In this document: positions 36,570-47,619 of the stretch, piece by piece | Numbering within the stretch: the stretch's first letter is position 1 | Layout: the number at the start of each line of letters is the position of its first letter | Origin: Rhynchospora pubera | Lineage: Eukaryota > Streptophyta > Magnoliopsida > Poales > Cyperaceae | Direction: 5' to 3' | NCBI GenBank assembly: GCA_028095005.1 | Contig: CM051461.1 | Coordinates: 168,647,144 to 168,711,143, forward strand | DNA: 64,000 bases | Notes under the pieces: model-generated | Told to the model about the DNA's origin: nothing | The model's database searches: none | Seen by the model: the letters and a program-made list of their open reading frames with translations, nothing else | Made by a program: the position numbers and the translations under genes

Positions 36570-38570
36570 ATTTTCTTGCCTGATGAAAATATTAAAAAAA
36601 AAACGAAATCATTTGATTTTTCTATCATTTTTTTCGTGTTTCTATCAAATGCATGTGTGTCGTCGTATCGACCCGTGACAGCTCCAAATATTTTGAGAGA
36701 GGCAGCTGCAGGCCTGCAGCTGAGTTTCGTATTAATTGTGATAGGATGGATATTTTGCATTTTTTTTTAATATTGGGATATTTTGCATTTTGACAGTCAA
36801 ACCAAGGAAATAAAAATATGGACCGTCGGATGTTAAACTTCCAACAGCTCAAATTAATTAAATCATTCATCGTGACGTTCCTTTTTCCGCTCCTCCACTC
36901 CTATATTGTATAGTCTATTTATCTTGTTGTTCCGCCTACCCAACTATTAGTCCATTACTCTGTTCTCTTATCAAACTCTCATTACCAAACCTAAGCTCTC
37001 CATCAAGCATGCACTCTCATGACAATATCCAAGCTCTTCATCGAACACTCTTATGCCAATTCTTATGCTCTCCATCCGTATAAAACCAAATCATTACTAT
37101 AAACATGGGTGAATATTTTATAATTATTTTTTTAGTTCAGGATCTAAACATGTTAAAAATTGATAAATCTGACTTTTATTAAATTGAAAAGGCAGTATAT
37201 TTATTTATGCTTATCTCCAATGCTAAATTACTTATTATTTTCTTTAATTTGGGAAATTAGAGAGCTTATAATACCTTTTGCGGAATTGCGGATGATATAG
37301 CTAAAAATGAACATGCACCTTTTCTAAGAATGCTTAAAGTTAAAAAGAAGAGAATGAATTAATAAAAAAATGAACATGCATGATGAATATATATAAGAGT
37401 ATATATAGCGTAGTTTTATAACACCATTTGTCGTGAATAATTAGGAACAACCAAAGAAGTTCGCAATTTTATAATATTCTATTGAAATTATATGAATTTT
37501 TGGATAAAATTTTCCGTTCCTTACCCCCCCAAAGCATTCATCAATATCGTGCACTCCAAAGAAAGATGTGCATGGCCAATAAATATTGACCAGCATTTAG
37601 TTTATGAACATGTGATCTTATTCAAGACTAAACTGTTATTAGTGTTAGATGATCATAAGTGGGTTCCTCGTAGATTTGCATTGTGGGTTTCATCATTGCA
37701 CTACCACTTAATTTTCACCATCTTACTTGAAGGTATTAAAAACTAGAATTCACATATTCTTTAGCGTTTAATTTAATCTGCAGTATGGGTCGGCCGCCTC
37801 AGTAATAGTGACCCAAAGGAAAAGGATGTTCCTGCATGGTTGTATCAAATTCACATTGTGTACATAATTCATGTTTGGAAGTTGGAACTAACAAAGTATG
37901 GACATATAAAAGAAGTGTTTTCCTGTAATATGCATTTGAATTTTTTTCTCAGTGCTTAGTTAGTAAACCTGTTATTTATATCTTATATCTTTGGTATTTT
38001 CGTAAAATATACACTGTAAAGAAGTACTGACAGATTGATCATAACTTAGTAATCCCTTATCACTTTAGCTTAAATCGTACTTTATATTTGAAACAGAATT
38101 CAAACCATCACCCCCGAAATCCTGATTTTGGTACATCGGTTTTATTTTTTTTCCATGTTCACCAGCTTTCACTTTAAAAGTAAAATGGATTGCTTACATT
38201 GTTAGTTAGTCTCTTTTAGGCTATGTGAAACAATTTTCTTTAGCAACTAATAAGGTCCATGAAGAATAATATTTTTGTTTTCCTTATGCCCTTTTTTTCC
38301 TTTCTTTTTATAGTGATCATCGCAGTCAGCTTGAGGGGGATGCTTTAAGTACTCAAATATCCTATGATACTTTTACTTAAAAATGTGATCTTTACTTTAA
38401 CTTTCATGCTTAAGCCAATAAATCTCTACTGGCACATATCTCAATATCTCAGAACAAATAATTAAATCAAAAACCTAACTTATCTTCAGTAAAAAAATAT
38501 TGGATAAAGCAAAAGGCACATCACTATAACACGCACAACATTATTTAACCTGACAGACAAGACTTTTAAT
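36570..38570. other. Gene-free DNA upstream of plantacyanin
   Basis: No convincing gene. An 84-codon frame at 37492-37746 has no recognisable domain. AGCTTGAGGGGGATG near 38330 resembles a Ty1/copia polypurine tract but stands alone. Confidence 0.4.
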
Positions 38571-38574
38571 CTCC

Positions 38575-38581
38575 TATAAAT
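38575..38581 (+). promoter_or_regulatory. TATA box of the plantacyanin gene
   Basis: TATAAAT lies 122 bp before the start codon, the expected distance for a short leader. Confidence 0.65.
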
Positions 38582-38696
38582 GCGGAGGAACTAATAGAAC
38601 CAGTAGGCAGTAGAAGGTAAAATTCAAACACTACACTTAAGATATTTTCTAGTACAGTAACACATTAAGTTCAGTACTTCAGTACCAAGCAGACGA

Positions 38697-39335
38697 ATGG
38701 CCATGGGAAGAGACAGTGGCAATAAAATTGTGGGGATTTCCTTGTTGCTTCTTGTATGCTTGTACCACGCTAATGCTGCAAACCATGTAGTAGGAGATTC
38801 CCAGGGATGGGGTTTCTCTGTTTCATATGACAGCTGGACCAATGGAAAAACCTTCATCGCCGGGGATACTCTTGGTCGCTCTCTACTCTCTCTCTCTCTA
38901 TGTTGTTTGAAAATCTTGCAAGCAATAAATAAAGTAATTTTAAGAGAAAACTTTAAAAAATGGGAAAAAATAAAGCTAAACTGCACTTAATTTGCAAAGA
39001 CTGATATTTCAGCCTGTCCATACCAGAACCAGTACGGATGAAACTACACATTTATATTCTTGTGTATACTTGTTTGGAAACAGCGAACATGATACAGACT
39101 CCTCTTTGAATAACTTCCTATGGGTGTGATTGCAGTGTTCAACTACCAGCAGGGAGTGCACAACGTGGTGCCAGTGAGCGCCGCAGGATACAGGAGCTGT
39201 AAGACCTCATCCAACTCGAAGGCGGGGACCAGCGGCAATGACAAATTCACTCTCAAGAAGGGCTCCAACTACTTCATTTGCAGCATCCCTGGCCACTGCT
39301 CAGCCGGCATGAAAGTCCTCGTCGTCGCCAACTGA
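38697..39335 (+). CDS. Plantacyanin (basic blue copper protein), 2 exons
   Basis: Small secreted type-1 copper protein of the phytocyanin family; plant members act in the cell wall, notably in pollen-tube and reproductive tissues. Exons 38697-38874 and 39136-39335 with a GT-AG intron; 125 residues. Residues 1-27 are a signal peptide (hydrophobic ISLLLLVCLYHANA), giving a mature protein of about 98 residues, the usual plantacyanin size. The copper ligands are all visible: His68 (VHNVV), Cys108 (YFIC), His113 (PGHC) and Met118 (SAGMK). The Met axial ligand separates it from stellacyanins, and Cys81 with Cys114 would form the conserved disulfide. There is no proline-rich tail or GPI signal, so it is a simple plantacyanin rather than an uclacyanin or early nodulin. 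The start is the first ATG after the TATA box; a second ATG two codons later is possible. Confidence 0.92.
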
Positions 39336-39383
39336 TTATGAATAATCCATGCATATGGTGCAGTCTCTGCCTCTAGGCTTAAA

Positions 39384-39389
39384 TAAAGA
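39384..39389 (+). terminator. Poly(A) signal of plantacyanin
   Basis: AATAAA about 50 bp after the stop codon, followed by T/G-rich DNA. Confidence 0.5.
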
Positions 39390-39399
39390 CTGCTCATTT

Positions 39400-40265
39400 A
39401 CTGGTAATCAGCTGTGGTTCTTATTTAATTTAGGTGTGCAATGAGTGATTGCAGCTTGGAAAGCAAGTGTGAAAAGTAGTATCTAAATGCATGTTTTGCT
39501 TGTAATTAAGTTTGAAGATTGATTGTGATCTTTAATGTAAGATTAATATGTGAATGGTGAAATAATTAGGAAGGTCTAATATGATACATATTTCATGATT
39601 GAATTGCATGTCTAAATTATCTTACATAACATATATTAATTGTTGTATGGAAAGAAAAGCAAAGACACATGCATCATCACTGTCTTTGCCCATTAAAATT
39701 GTCAAGCTCTGTACCAGTATTTATCAATATGCCTCAAACCGCTGACAGTAAATTACTTTTTAAGTAAAGCAAATTGGACATTTCTCATATCTAACACTGA
39801 ATAATGACTTCAATTGCAATTTAATGAGTTCAAGATGTAACATACTGCAACAGCAGTGAGAGAAATTGTTAATAGATTTTGGATTTTTTTTTTTAAAAAA
39901 AAGGTGAAACAATTTTGGGGAACATGAAAAAGGGGAAAAGTACATAAGAACTCCGAATTCAGTATATAAAACAACAATCAACTGTATCTTTTGACTGTTA
40001 AGGTGGCACCAGCTGGTCTTGAAATATCTAAATCTGTCTTCAAAAACATAAGACAGTCTGATCTGATACCTAACAAAATAATTTCAAACTGACATAGTGT
40101 GATGTCCCTCAAACAATCAACAGATCTCTTTTGTATTTTGTGTAATTGGAATTGATCGTGAAATGAATGGTAAGAGATGAAATGTAAGAGGAAGAAAATA
40201 GACAGGATAAGGAAAGAAATTGTAATAATTTTTTATTTTGATTTTCTGAATGAATTCTACATATG
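39400..40265. other. Plantacyanin 3' flank
   Basis: AT-rich, with no further gene seen. Confidence 0.45.
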
Positions 40266-40268
40266 AAA

Positions 40269-40336
40269 TCTTTTCTCTTATATAGTTTTTTTTTTTTTTT
40301 TTTGACAAGCTAGGTAGTCTTTTCTCTTATATAGTT
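40269..40336. repeat. 19-bp direct repeats around a 30-bp T-tract insert
   Basis: TCTTTTCTCTTATATAGTT is exact at 40269-40287 and 40318-40336. The 30 bases between read on the minus strand as CTACCTAGCTTGTC followed by 16 A residues: a minimal retroposed fragment with a full-length target duplication. Confidence 0.85.
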
Positions 40337-40426
40337 GATTGGAAGATTTTATCATAGCTAGATAATATTACAGTAAATACAATAAACTACAAGTAAAGAA
40401 ATCTACCTAACAAAGAAATTCGGCAT

Positions 40427-40681
40427 TAGGGGTGAAAGCGGTCACCGTTTCGACCGTCCTTTCGTTTTGTTTCGTCCAAAACGAAACGAAATGGTTAAAC
40501 GATTTTGGTTGCGTTTCAAGAACGAAATGGTTAACGAAAGCTTGAAATGGTTTCGTCCATGTGTATTTTCGTAGTTTGGACGAAACGGTTAACGCAAATG
40601 GGTAGTCAATTTCGTTTTCAAAACGGAACGGTTAACGCAAATGACCATTTTTGTTGTCGTTTTAAACGTTATGCAGCCCTA
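40427..40681. mobile_element. hAT MITE, 255 bp
   Basis: Ends TAGGGGTGAAAGCGGTC and TATGCAGCCCTA; flanks TTCGGCAT (40419-40426) and TTCGGCCT (40682-40689) are an 8-bp duplication with one change. The interior repeats TTTCGTC, AACGAAA and GGTTAACG. Confidence 0.8.
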
Positions 40682-41299
40682 TTCGGCCTATTTATTCTTT
40701 GACAGCCCATTATTCTTCAATTCAGTTAACAACCCAGGCCCATTATCGTTAATCAGCCCAACTTCATAATTCTCCTCTCCAAATAAGTGCGTGTGCGTGA
40801 CACATATATGGGAGATTGACCGAAAAAATTAAAACCAACGTTACTGTTCATTTGAATTTCGATAATAACTGTAAAAAATTCGAAATAAAAAAAATAGCAT
40901 TATAGGATCGTCATCCGGATTGACGAGTGTACAAATTGCTTGGATCGGCAAATGAAAAAACGATCCAAATATATTCTGCAAAAAGTTTAAATATTAAAAT
41001 ATTAAATAATATTAAAAAATATTTTGGTTTCCTTGGATCGTCAATTGGATTGACCATCCAAACAAAAATGGCAGCAAAAATTTTAATATTTTTTAATTTA
41101 CAATTTGATTTTTTAACCCTCAAAATTTTTATTATTACAAAATATATATAATTTGTGATTATAATTTAAATATAATTTAAACATCTATTATAAAAATATA
41201 AGTACATAATTAAATTATGCATGTTAAATATATAATATTGTATATGTGTATAATACTTATTTTATACATATATAATAATATATGTATTATATATTTTAT

Positions 41300-41702
41300 G
41301 AAAAAGGTTAATATGCACCATAGTGCATAAGGCATTCCGCGGATTTTTCGGAGATATTTTTGTAAATTGAAAAATCTAATTTAACCAATCTAATCTACAT
41401 ATTGAAATCTCATAGAAAATAAAATTTTATAATTTTTATATTTTATTAATATTATTTTCGAATTTTTTAAAACATGTCATTTTTGGAAAGTTATTATTTA
41501 CAATATTCCAAAAATGACATGTTTTAAAAAATTTAAAAAAATAGTAATAAAATCTCTCAAAATTGTAAAATTTGGTTTGCTATGAGATTTCAATATTTAT
41601 ATTAGATTGGTTAAATTAGATTTGTAAATTTACAAAAATACCTCCGAAAAAGTCTGCGGTACACAGAATGCCCTATGCACTATAGTGCATATTAAAATTA
41701 AA
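41300..41702. mobile_element. Foldback MITE, uninterrupted copy
   Basis: The same 0.4-kb palindromic element as at 19946-21471, without the hAT insert. Its junction reads ATGCACTATAGTGCATATT, with a single ACTATAGT at 41679-41686. Flanks TATATTTTAT and TATAATTTAT are a possible imperfect target duplication. Confidence 0.85.
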
Positions 41703-41839
41703 TATAATTTATAGTATGACATGTTTCATACTTTTATTTGTATTTAATTTTACACATACATATTTGAATGTATATAAAAAATCTTATATATATGTATATC
41801 TTATATTATGCATGTTGAATAGTTTTATGCATATATATT

Positions 41840-41950
41840 ATTAGTGATTTAAATAGCGCCACTATGAATCGCAATATCCCCGCTATAGCGGTATGACTTG
41901 ATAGACCGCTACGGTGCTAAATTAAAAATACCGCTATAGCGGTCTTCATT
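41840..41950. mobile_element. hAT-like fragment with CCGCTATAGCGG motifs
   Basis: Starts TTAGTGATTTAAATAGCGCC and has two palindromic CCGCTATAGCGG motifs, a pattern seen in plant hAT-type repeats. The borders and target duplication are not clear. Confidence 0.45.
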
Positions 41951-42389
41951 GTATTTAACATGCATAATTTAATTATATCCTTATATTTTTATAATAGATG
42001 TTTAAATTATATTTAAATTGTAATCACAAATTATATATTTTGTAATAATAAATATTTTGAGGGCTAAAAAGCAAAATTGCAAATTAAAAAATATTAAAAC
42101 TTTTGCTCCATTTTTGTTTGGATCGTCAATCCAATTGACGATCCAAGCAATCCAAAATATTTTTTTAATATTATTTAATATTTAAATAGTTTTTTATATT
42201 TTAATATTTAAACTTTTTGCAGAATATATTTGGATCGTCGTTTGATTTGCCGATCCAAGCAATTTATACGCTCGTCAATCCGGATGACGATCCTATAACG
42301 TTATTTTTAAAATTTTAAATTTTTTACAGTTATTATCGAAATTCGAGTGAACAGTAACGTTGGTTTTAATTTTTGGGGGGAGATTGATC

Positions 42390-43940
42390 TGTTCCGGCCC
42401 AAAAAAACATGACCCGCTGGCCGCTGGATTAAATTTGACATTTATATGAAAATAAGTAATCATGTTAATCCCAAGTCCCCAACCTTCGTTTATTAAAGAA
42501 AGACGCATATGAATTCTAGAAGCCTCAATTTTTTTCTACTAGTTGCCAGGTTTTTCCTGGATTGGCACGGGTGTTGCAACTTGGAACACCTCGTGTTGTT
42601 GTTCCTTGTGAGAATTTTCGTTCACATAATCTTCCTTTCAGAAGTAGATACGTTGATGTTTTCACTAATAATTAAGCGGGCCCCACGAAATTCAAGCAGC
42701 TTTGATTTTAAAAAAAAAAAATAGAAAGAATCCGGGCTCACTAGGGTGTTTGTTCTTTTCTCTATATTTTGGTTCTGAATAAAATCACAAAAGTGCTCTC
42801 TGTAACAGTAAATGTTACAAGGGCTCCATCTCTGATCATAAGCAACCACTTTTATAAAACCACAAAAGATCATAAGCGACCAGTTTTAAATGCAACTTTA
42901 TACTCCTAAATCCTAATGCAGGATGTATTCAGAGAGACAGAGTTGGGACGTAATTTTATTTATTTATTTTTATTGTATTGTATTGTATTAATTTATATTT
43001 ATTTTTTTGATATTACTATTATTATTATTATATTTTTAATTAGGAATATTCTTACACATTTTCGCAATGGATAGTCTATAATCCGAACAAAATTATTTGG
43101 CATTTTTAATAACTATCATAAAGACATAAAATGGCTCTTCTTTATTGTAAATAAAATATTTGAATTCTTATCACCACTAGCCTTCGCACAGAAAGAAAAA
43201 ATTATATATATTATTCTTTTTGTAGCCACTAGCAGACCAGAAACAGATTTGGACTTGATAACTTTCGCAATATAAAATTTTCCGTATAGCCTAACAGCTA
43301 AGCAATGATTATGACTTGTGTTGTTGTAAATTAAATACACTCTGTACGTTCTGAGAAAGGATATGCACAACTTTATGAAAGAAAGCATATGCATGACAAC
43401 ACCAATATCATTTTTCTTGGTACTTCAGTATAAAACTGCCAACATAATTGAATCTTGTATTTTAATAAAACTAAAATCATCATCTCTGAATACATCACGA
43501 AGCTGACTTTTTTGGTTAATTAGAATGTGGGAAGAAAATTGCATTTGACCGTTTGTTGCATATTAATTTATTTTAAGAGAATAGGAAACTATTAACTTAT
43601 TCCTATTGCTGTGTTTTTTTACCTCAAATTTTCTTTTCTTTTTCATTTCTTTATTTATCTAACATTAACCCATGTAAACTTTTAGTCAAAATTTTGTGTC
43701 AACTACCACAGAATTATTTTTTTATTTTGCAATTTATGAGTACGATGGCTTGTTGGAATTCGTCTTGTCGTAGCGTGTACGCTGAAATTATCTTGTGTTT
43801 TGGATTCCCTGAAAGTTTTAGAGCCCAACATCTTGGAACGTCTGAGTGAATTTTCTAAAAAATCAGACAGTTTGGTTTTGAGTTTAGAAAAATAAATGCA
43901 AAAATAATCCTACATGCATTATTGCCAAAATAAAATATAT
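42390..43940. other. Gene-free DNA
   Basis: No gene seen. Contains short ATT and TATTG repeats near 42970-43035. Confidence 0.45.
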
Positions 43941-44159
43941 CAATAATTTTAGACCGGGGTTGATAAGGATCATCCCGATTTCTTTCATCCTCATCATTCT
44001 CAAACGCATTTTCCATTTTTAGAAAATGCGTAATTTTCATTTTCAGAAATGTCTCTCCCAGTGCTCATCCCCTCTCACCCAGCGCTCATCCCTTCTCTCC
44101 CTCTCTGTTTCGCTCACTTTCCCTCCCCGTCTGCCTCCTTCCCTCTCTGATTCACTTAA

Positions 44160-44276
44160 TATATATAAAGATTCTACTTAATATATATAAATGTTCTATT
44201 TATATACATAACAGTTCTACTTAAAATATATAAAAGTTCTACTGATATACATAACAGTTCTAGTTAATATAAAATA
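44160..44276. repeat. Minisatellite, GTTCTACTTAATATATATAA type (left array)
   Basis: Units of about 21-23 bp alternate between GTTCTACTTAATATATATAA and GTTCTATTTATATACATAAC. Confidence 0.8.
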
Positions 44277-45484
44277 TAATAAAGATGTGTAGATGGCCTC
44301 AAAAGATGCGAGGATGGTCCCAAAAGATATGAATGAAAATGCATTATTTAAATATAGAGACCATATGATTTTATTTAAATGATGCATTGGACAATGAGTG
44401 CAATGAAATGAGTACTTTAAAGAATGCGATTGAAAAGGTGCATATCATTATATGAAGGCCAAAGGATGTCATCTAATGAGAGTCTAGCCAAAGCGTGCAA
44501 CTGAATGGATGTCTCATCCACCAAAGGATGCCAACATTCTATCTATAAATAGTGTTTCATATTTCAAATTTCATCAAATATTTCACATATCCAAATAATG
44601 GACGTAATAGACATCATATTACTCTCAAATAGAAATTTAGGCATAAAAAAAGCACGGGTCATAAAATTTTGCTTGCAATGGATTTGAAGATGGAAAATAC
44701 ATGGGACATGCATTTTTTAAAAATTTCATGATTTCATGATAATAAGGTAATATTATATATAAATTTCATGATTTCGTCAGAATTTTTTTAAAAAATTTTA
44801 TACCAAACTAAAAATTCTATATTATTTTTCTATTTTTCTATTTCAATAAATGCGTAAAAATTTGTCGCCACTATATTCTTTATCTAGGAAAAATTGTTGA
44901 AAATTTATTGTCATTGTACTTTTTTTGTCTGTAACAAAAAAATTATATTATTTAATATATAAACTGCTGAATGTTGTTCTGCAACACAATCATCTTATTA
45001 ATAAAAAAACATATATATTTTATCTCGGATTTTTAGAGTAAGATTGCTACATGTTTAGTAGAATTATTGAGATTAGAGTAAAAAAAGTCATGGTTAGGAA
45101 AAAAAGATTGTCAATGATATAAAAATGTTCTGATCAAGATTTTATACGTTTAGAAAATTAACAATTACCATTTAGGATATCTTTAGACTGAAATAATTAC
45201 AAAAAATGATAAACATTAATAATTATCCAAATTTTGATGCTTCCTTATTTTGGTGCCTAAATCGTAGTCATCAAGAGAGTCAATTATATATTCATATCAT
45301 TTAATTGTTGGAATAGCTTAATTATTTAAAATATCCAACATTCAATTTCTTTACTGAAAGACTAATTATTTTGTTATATAGGATACCTATCTATATGACA
45401 TATCGATAAATTTCTTATATTGTTTTCAAAAAATGCCATCAAACGTTTGTTTTAATGGGTGCGATCAGAAAAGTGGATATCTTA

Positions 45485-45634
45485 GGTACCGTTTGGATGC
45501 GTTGAGAAAAAAAGTAGGAAAAAAGAAGAAGGGAAGAAATAAATTATAAACAATCCAAACTCTTCACAAAATTACACACTTCCCAATACTTTTCCCACTT
45601 CTTCCATTCTTTCCACACCTATCCAAACGGAACC
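45485..45634. mobile_element. Small MITE, copy 7
   Basis: Ends GGTACCGTTTGGAT and ATCCAAACGGAACC, full family core, and a perfect 3-bp duplication TTA (45482-45484 and 45635-45637), the classic PIF/Harbinger target. It lies inside the second copy of the composite repeat, so it arrived later. Confidence 0.88.
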
Positions 45635-46654
45635 TTAGTATAGAAATCATATTGTGTCATTTAAGAAATATTTTGCCAAACGATGCAATCTAATAGATTC
45701 TTCAAATGGTGCGATTGAAGAGGTGCATATCTTGACAAAGCGACGAAAGGATATTATTTAAGGGATGTTTTGCCAAATGATGCAATCAATAGATGCCTCC
45801 TCTACCAAAAGGTGCTAACATTTTACCTATAAATAGTGCGCTCATTATTTCCATTTTTCATTAACCATTTCATATTTACAAAAGACAAACATAATAGATA
45901 TAGCAACATTTTTAAATAGAAATCTAGACGTCATACCTGCACAGGTCACAAAAATTTGGACCACAACAGATTCGGAGTTGAGAAATACATGTGGCATGAA
46001 TTCGTTCTACTTGATAGTAAGGTAATTTTTTTTATAAATTTTATGTTTATATTAAAATGAATTTTAAATTTGACACCAAACTAAAATTACTATACCATTT
46101 CTATTATCGATAAAGTTCTACTTTAATCATTAAGATGTTTTAATTATTTGAATATTTTTCGAATTGTACAATTTACATATTTGAAGAGCTTCAAGCAAAG
46201 TCTAATGGAATGCTAAAATGAAAGTCTAATGGAATGCAAATCATTTTAGCATGCAACTCCGTCATGTTGAAAGAATACGAAGGTGATCATGCTGAAAACT
46301 AAACCATATAATATGGGAAGAATTTATTGTTTCAATTTTACTTTTTTAATTGTCGTGATTATGTATCTTTTTCGATTTTTTCTTTGTATTTAATTATTGT
46401 TTCCATTTTATTGATTCACTTTTCACTTTAATTCATTTTGAATTTACAATTATATAATTATTATTAATTTTTTTTCCTGATCCAATATCAATTTATCAAA
46501 TTGTCTTATAGAAAAATTATATTTTAAAACATGATACTTTTCCTTAAAACCATTTATTCAAAATCATTTATCGACTTAAAAAAATTAGCAGCACAATTTT
46601 TATATATTTTTTGTAATAACATCCAATATCGTCGAGCGAAGCTAGACGTATGAA

Positions 46655-46935
46655 TCTAATATATATAAAGGTTTTACTTATATACGTAACAGTTCTACTG
46701 AAAATATATAAAGGTTCTACTTATATACGTAACAGTTCTACTTAAAATATATAAATGTTCTACTTATATACATAACAGTTCTACTTTATATTTTATAAAG
46801 GTTCTATTTATATACATAACAGTTCTAGTTAATATATATAAAGATTCTAGCTAATAGACTAACTGTTCTAGTTAATATATTTAACGATTCTAGTAAATAT
46901 AGCAACAGTTGTACTTAATATATATAACTGTTCTG
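46655..46935. repeat. Minisatellite, same unit as 44160 (right array)
   Basis: About a dozen units of about 21-23 bp on the themes GTTCTACTTATATACATAAC and GTTCTAGTTAATATATATAA, more degenerate to the right. Confidence 0.85.
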
Positions 46936-47199
46936 TTTCACTCCCTCTCTCTTCCCTATCCTCCTTTCTTTCTGATTCGTTCTCTCCCTGTGATGCACTC
47001 TGTCCTCATTCTCCTTCCTCATTCGCTTTCTTCTCACCTCTCATCCTCTCGTTCTCTCCCTTTGACGTGTTCTAGGAATGATTAAAGCCGAGGATGATGG
47101 AGAGAAGACAATTATTAACGCGTTTTACTGGAGATGATGAAAATGATAGAAAAAGCGGATGACGGAAAACAATTCCGATTTTAGACTCTATTACAGTTA

Positions 47200-47619
47200 C
47201 TAAAGTTTATAAAACTTCTCTTGCAAATCCAGTAAATTTATCCACATCACAGGAATACGCACAAAATTAGAATAAAATAATAATAAGAGAAGAAGTAACA
47301 CTCACACAGTCACACGTCACAGTGTACGTGTGAGAGTGAAGACGCCCAAATTCAGTGCCGAGAAAAATAAATAAATAAATTCAGTCCTGAGTTAATAACT
47401 TATAATAAGATGAGTAAAATAAAGAAATCCTATTTTCAATAGAACAAAAGAAGGCATTAAAATATTGTTCAGTTTTCTGGTCAATATAACGACCCGCCCC
47501 TCCAGTACAACTTTTCTACTTCCCTCTCCCTCGAATTTATTGCTCTTGACACAATCTTCTACTACCACAAAAGCCAAAACGTAAGGAAAGAGAAAAAAAA
47601 GAAAAGCGAAGAAAAAGAA
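47200..47619 (+). other. Upstream region of the F-box/PP2 gene
   Basis: Contains the putative promoter and a purine-rich leader (47580-47618). No clear TATA box. Confidence 0.4.

Larger units (their letters stand above)
40820..42378. mobile_element. Large Mutator-like foldback element
   Basis: Inverted arms of about 410-427 bp (40820-41230 and 41952-42378) share ATTAAAACCAACGTTACTG near the tip and GGATCGTCA motifs further in. The flanks are an exact 9-bp repeat GGAGATTGA (40811-40819 and 42379-42387), the Mutator signature. No transposase frame is present. The loop (41231-41951) holds two later insertions: a foldback MITE and a hAT-like fragment. Confidence 0.82.
43945..47195. repeat. Composite repeat: inverted ends, two minisatellites, a TATA-bearing direct repeat
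   Basis: Order: an outer segment (TTTCATCCTCATCATTCTC, then AAACGC) at 43945-44040; CT-rich DNA to 44150; minisatellite 44160-44276; a first copy of a 0.5-kb segment at 44281-44770; its diverged second copy at about 45450-46030; minisatellite 46655-46935; CT-rich DNA to 47070; then an inverted relative of the outer segment to about 47190. The 0.5-kb copies each contain CTATAAATAGTG preceded by ACCAAA-GATGC or ACCAAAAGGTGC and share AGGTGCATATC, so each looks like a promoter. No coding region lies inside. It could be a decayed LTR pair or a reverse-transcribing element's leader; I cannot decide. Confidence 0.55.

Noticed and set aside
37492..37746. Open frame of 84 codons upstream of plantacyanin
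   Set aside because: No recognisable domain, no splice context, no promoter; its composition is like the surrounding DNA.
38325..38345. Ty1/copia polypurine tract (AGCTTGAGGGGGATG)
   Set aside because: No LTR end, integrase or reverse transcriptase nearby; too short to support alone.
44160..46935. CRISPR-like array
   Set aside because: The units are contiguous minisatellite repeats without unique spacers, in a plant nuclear context.
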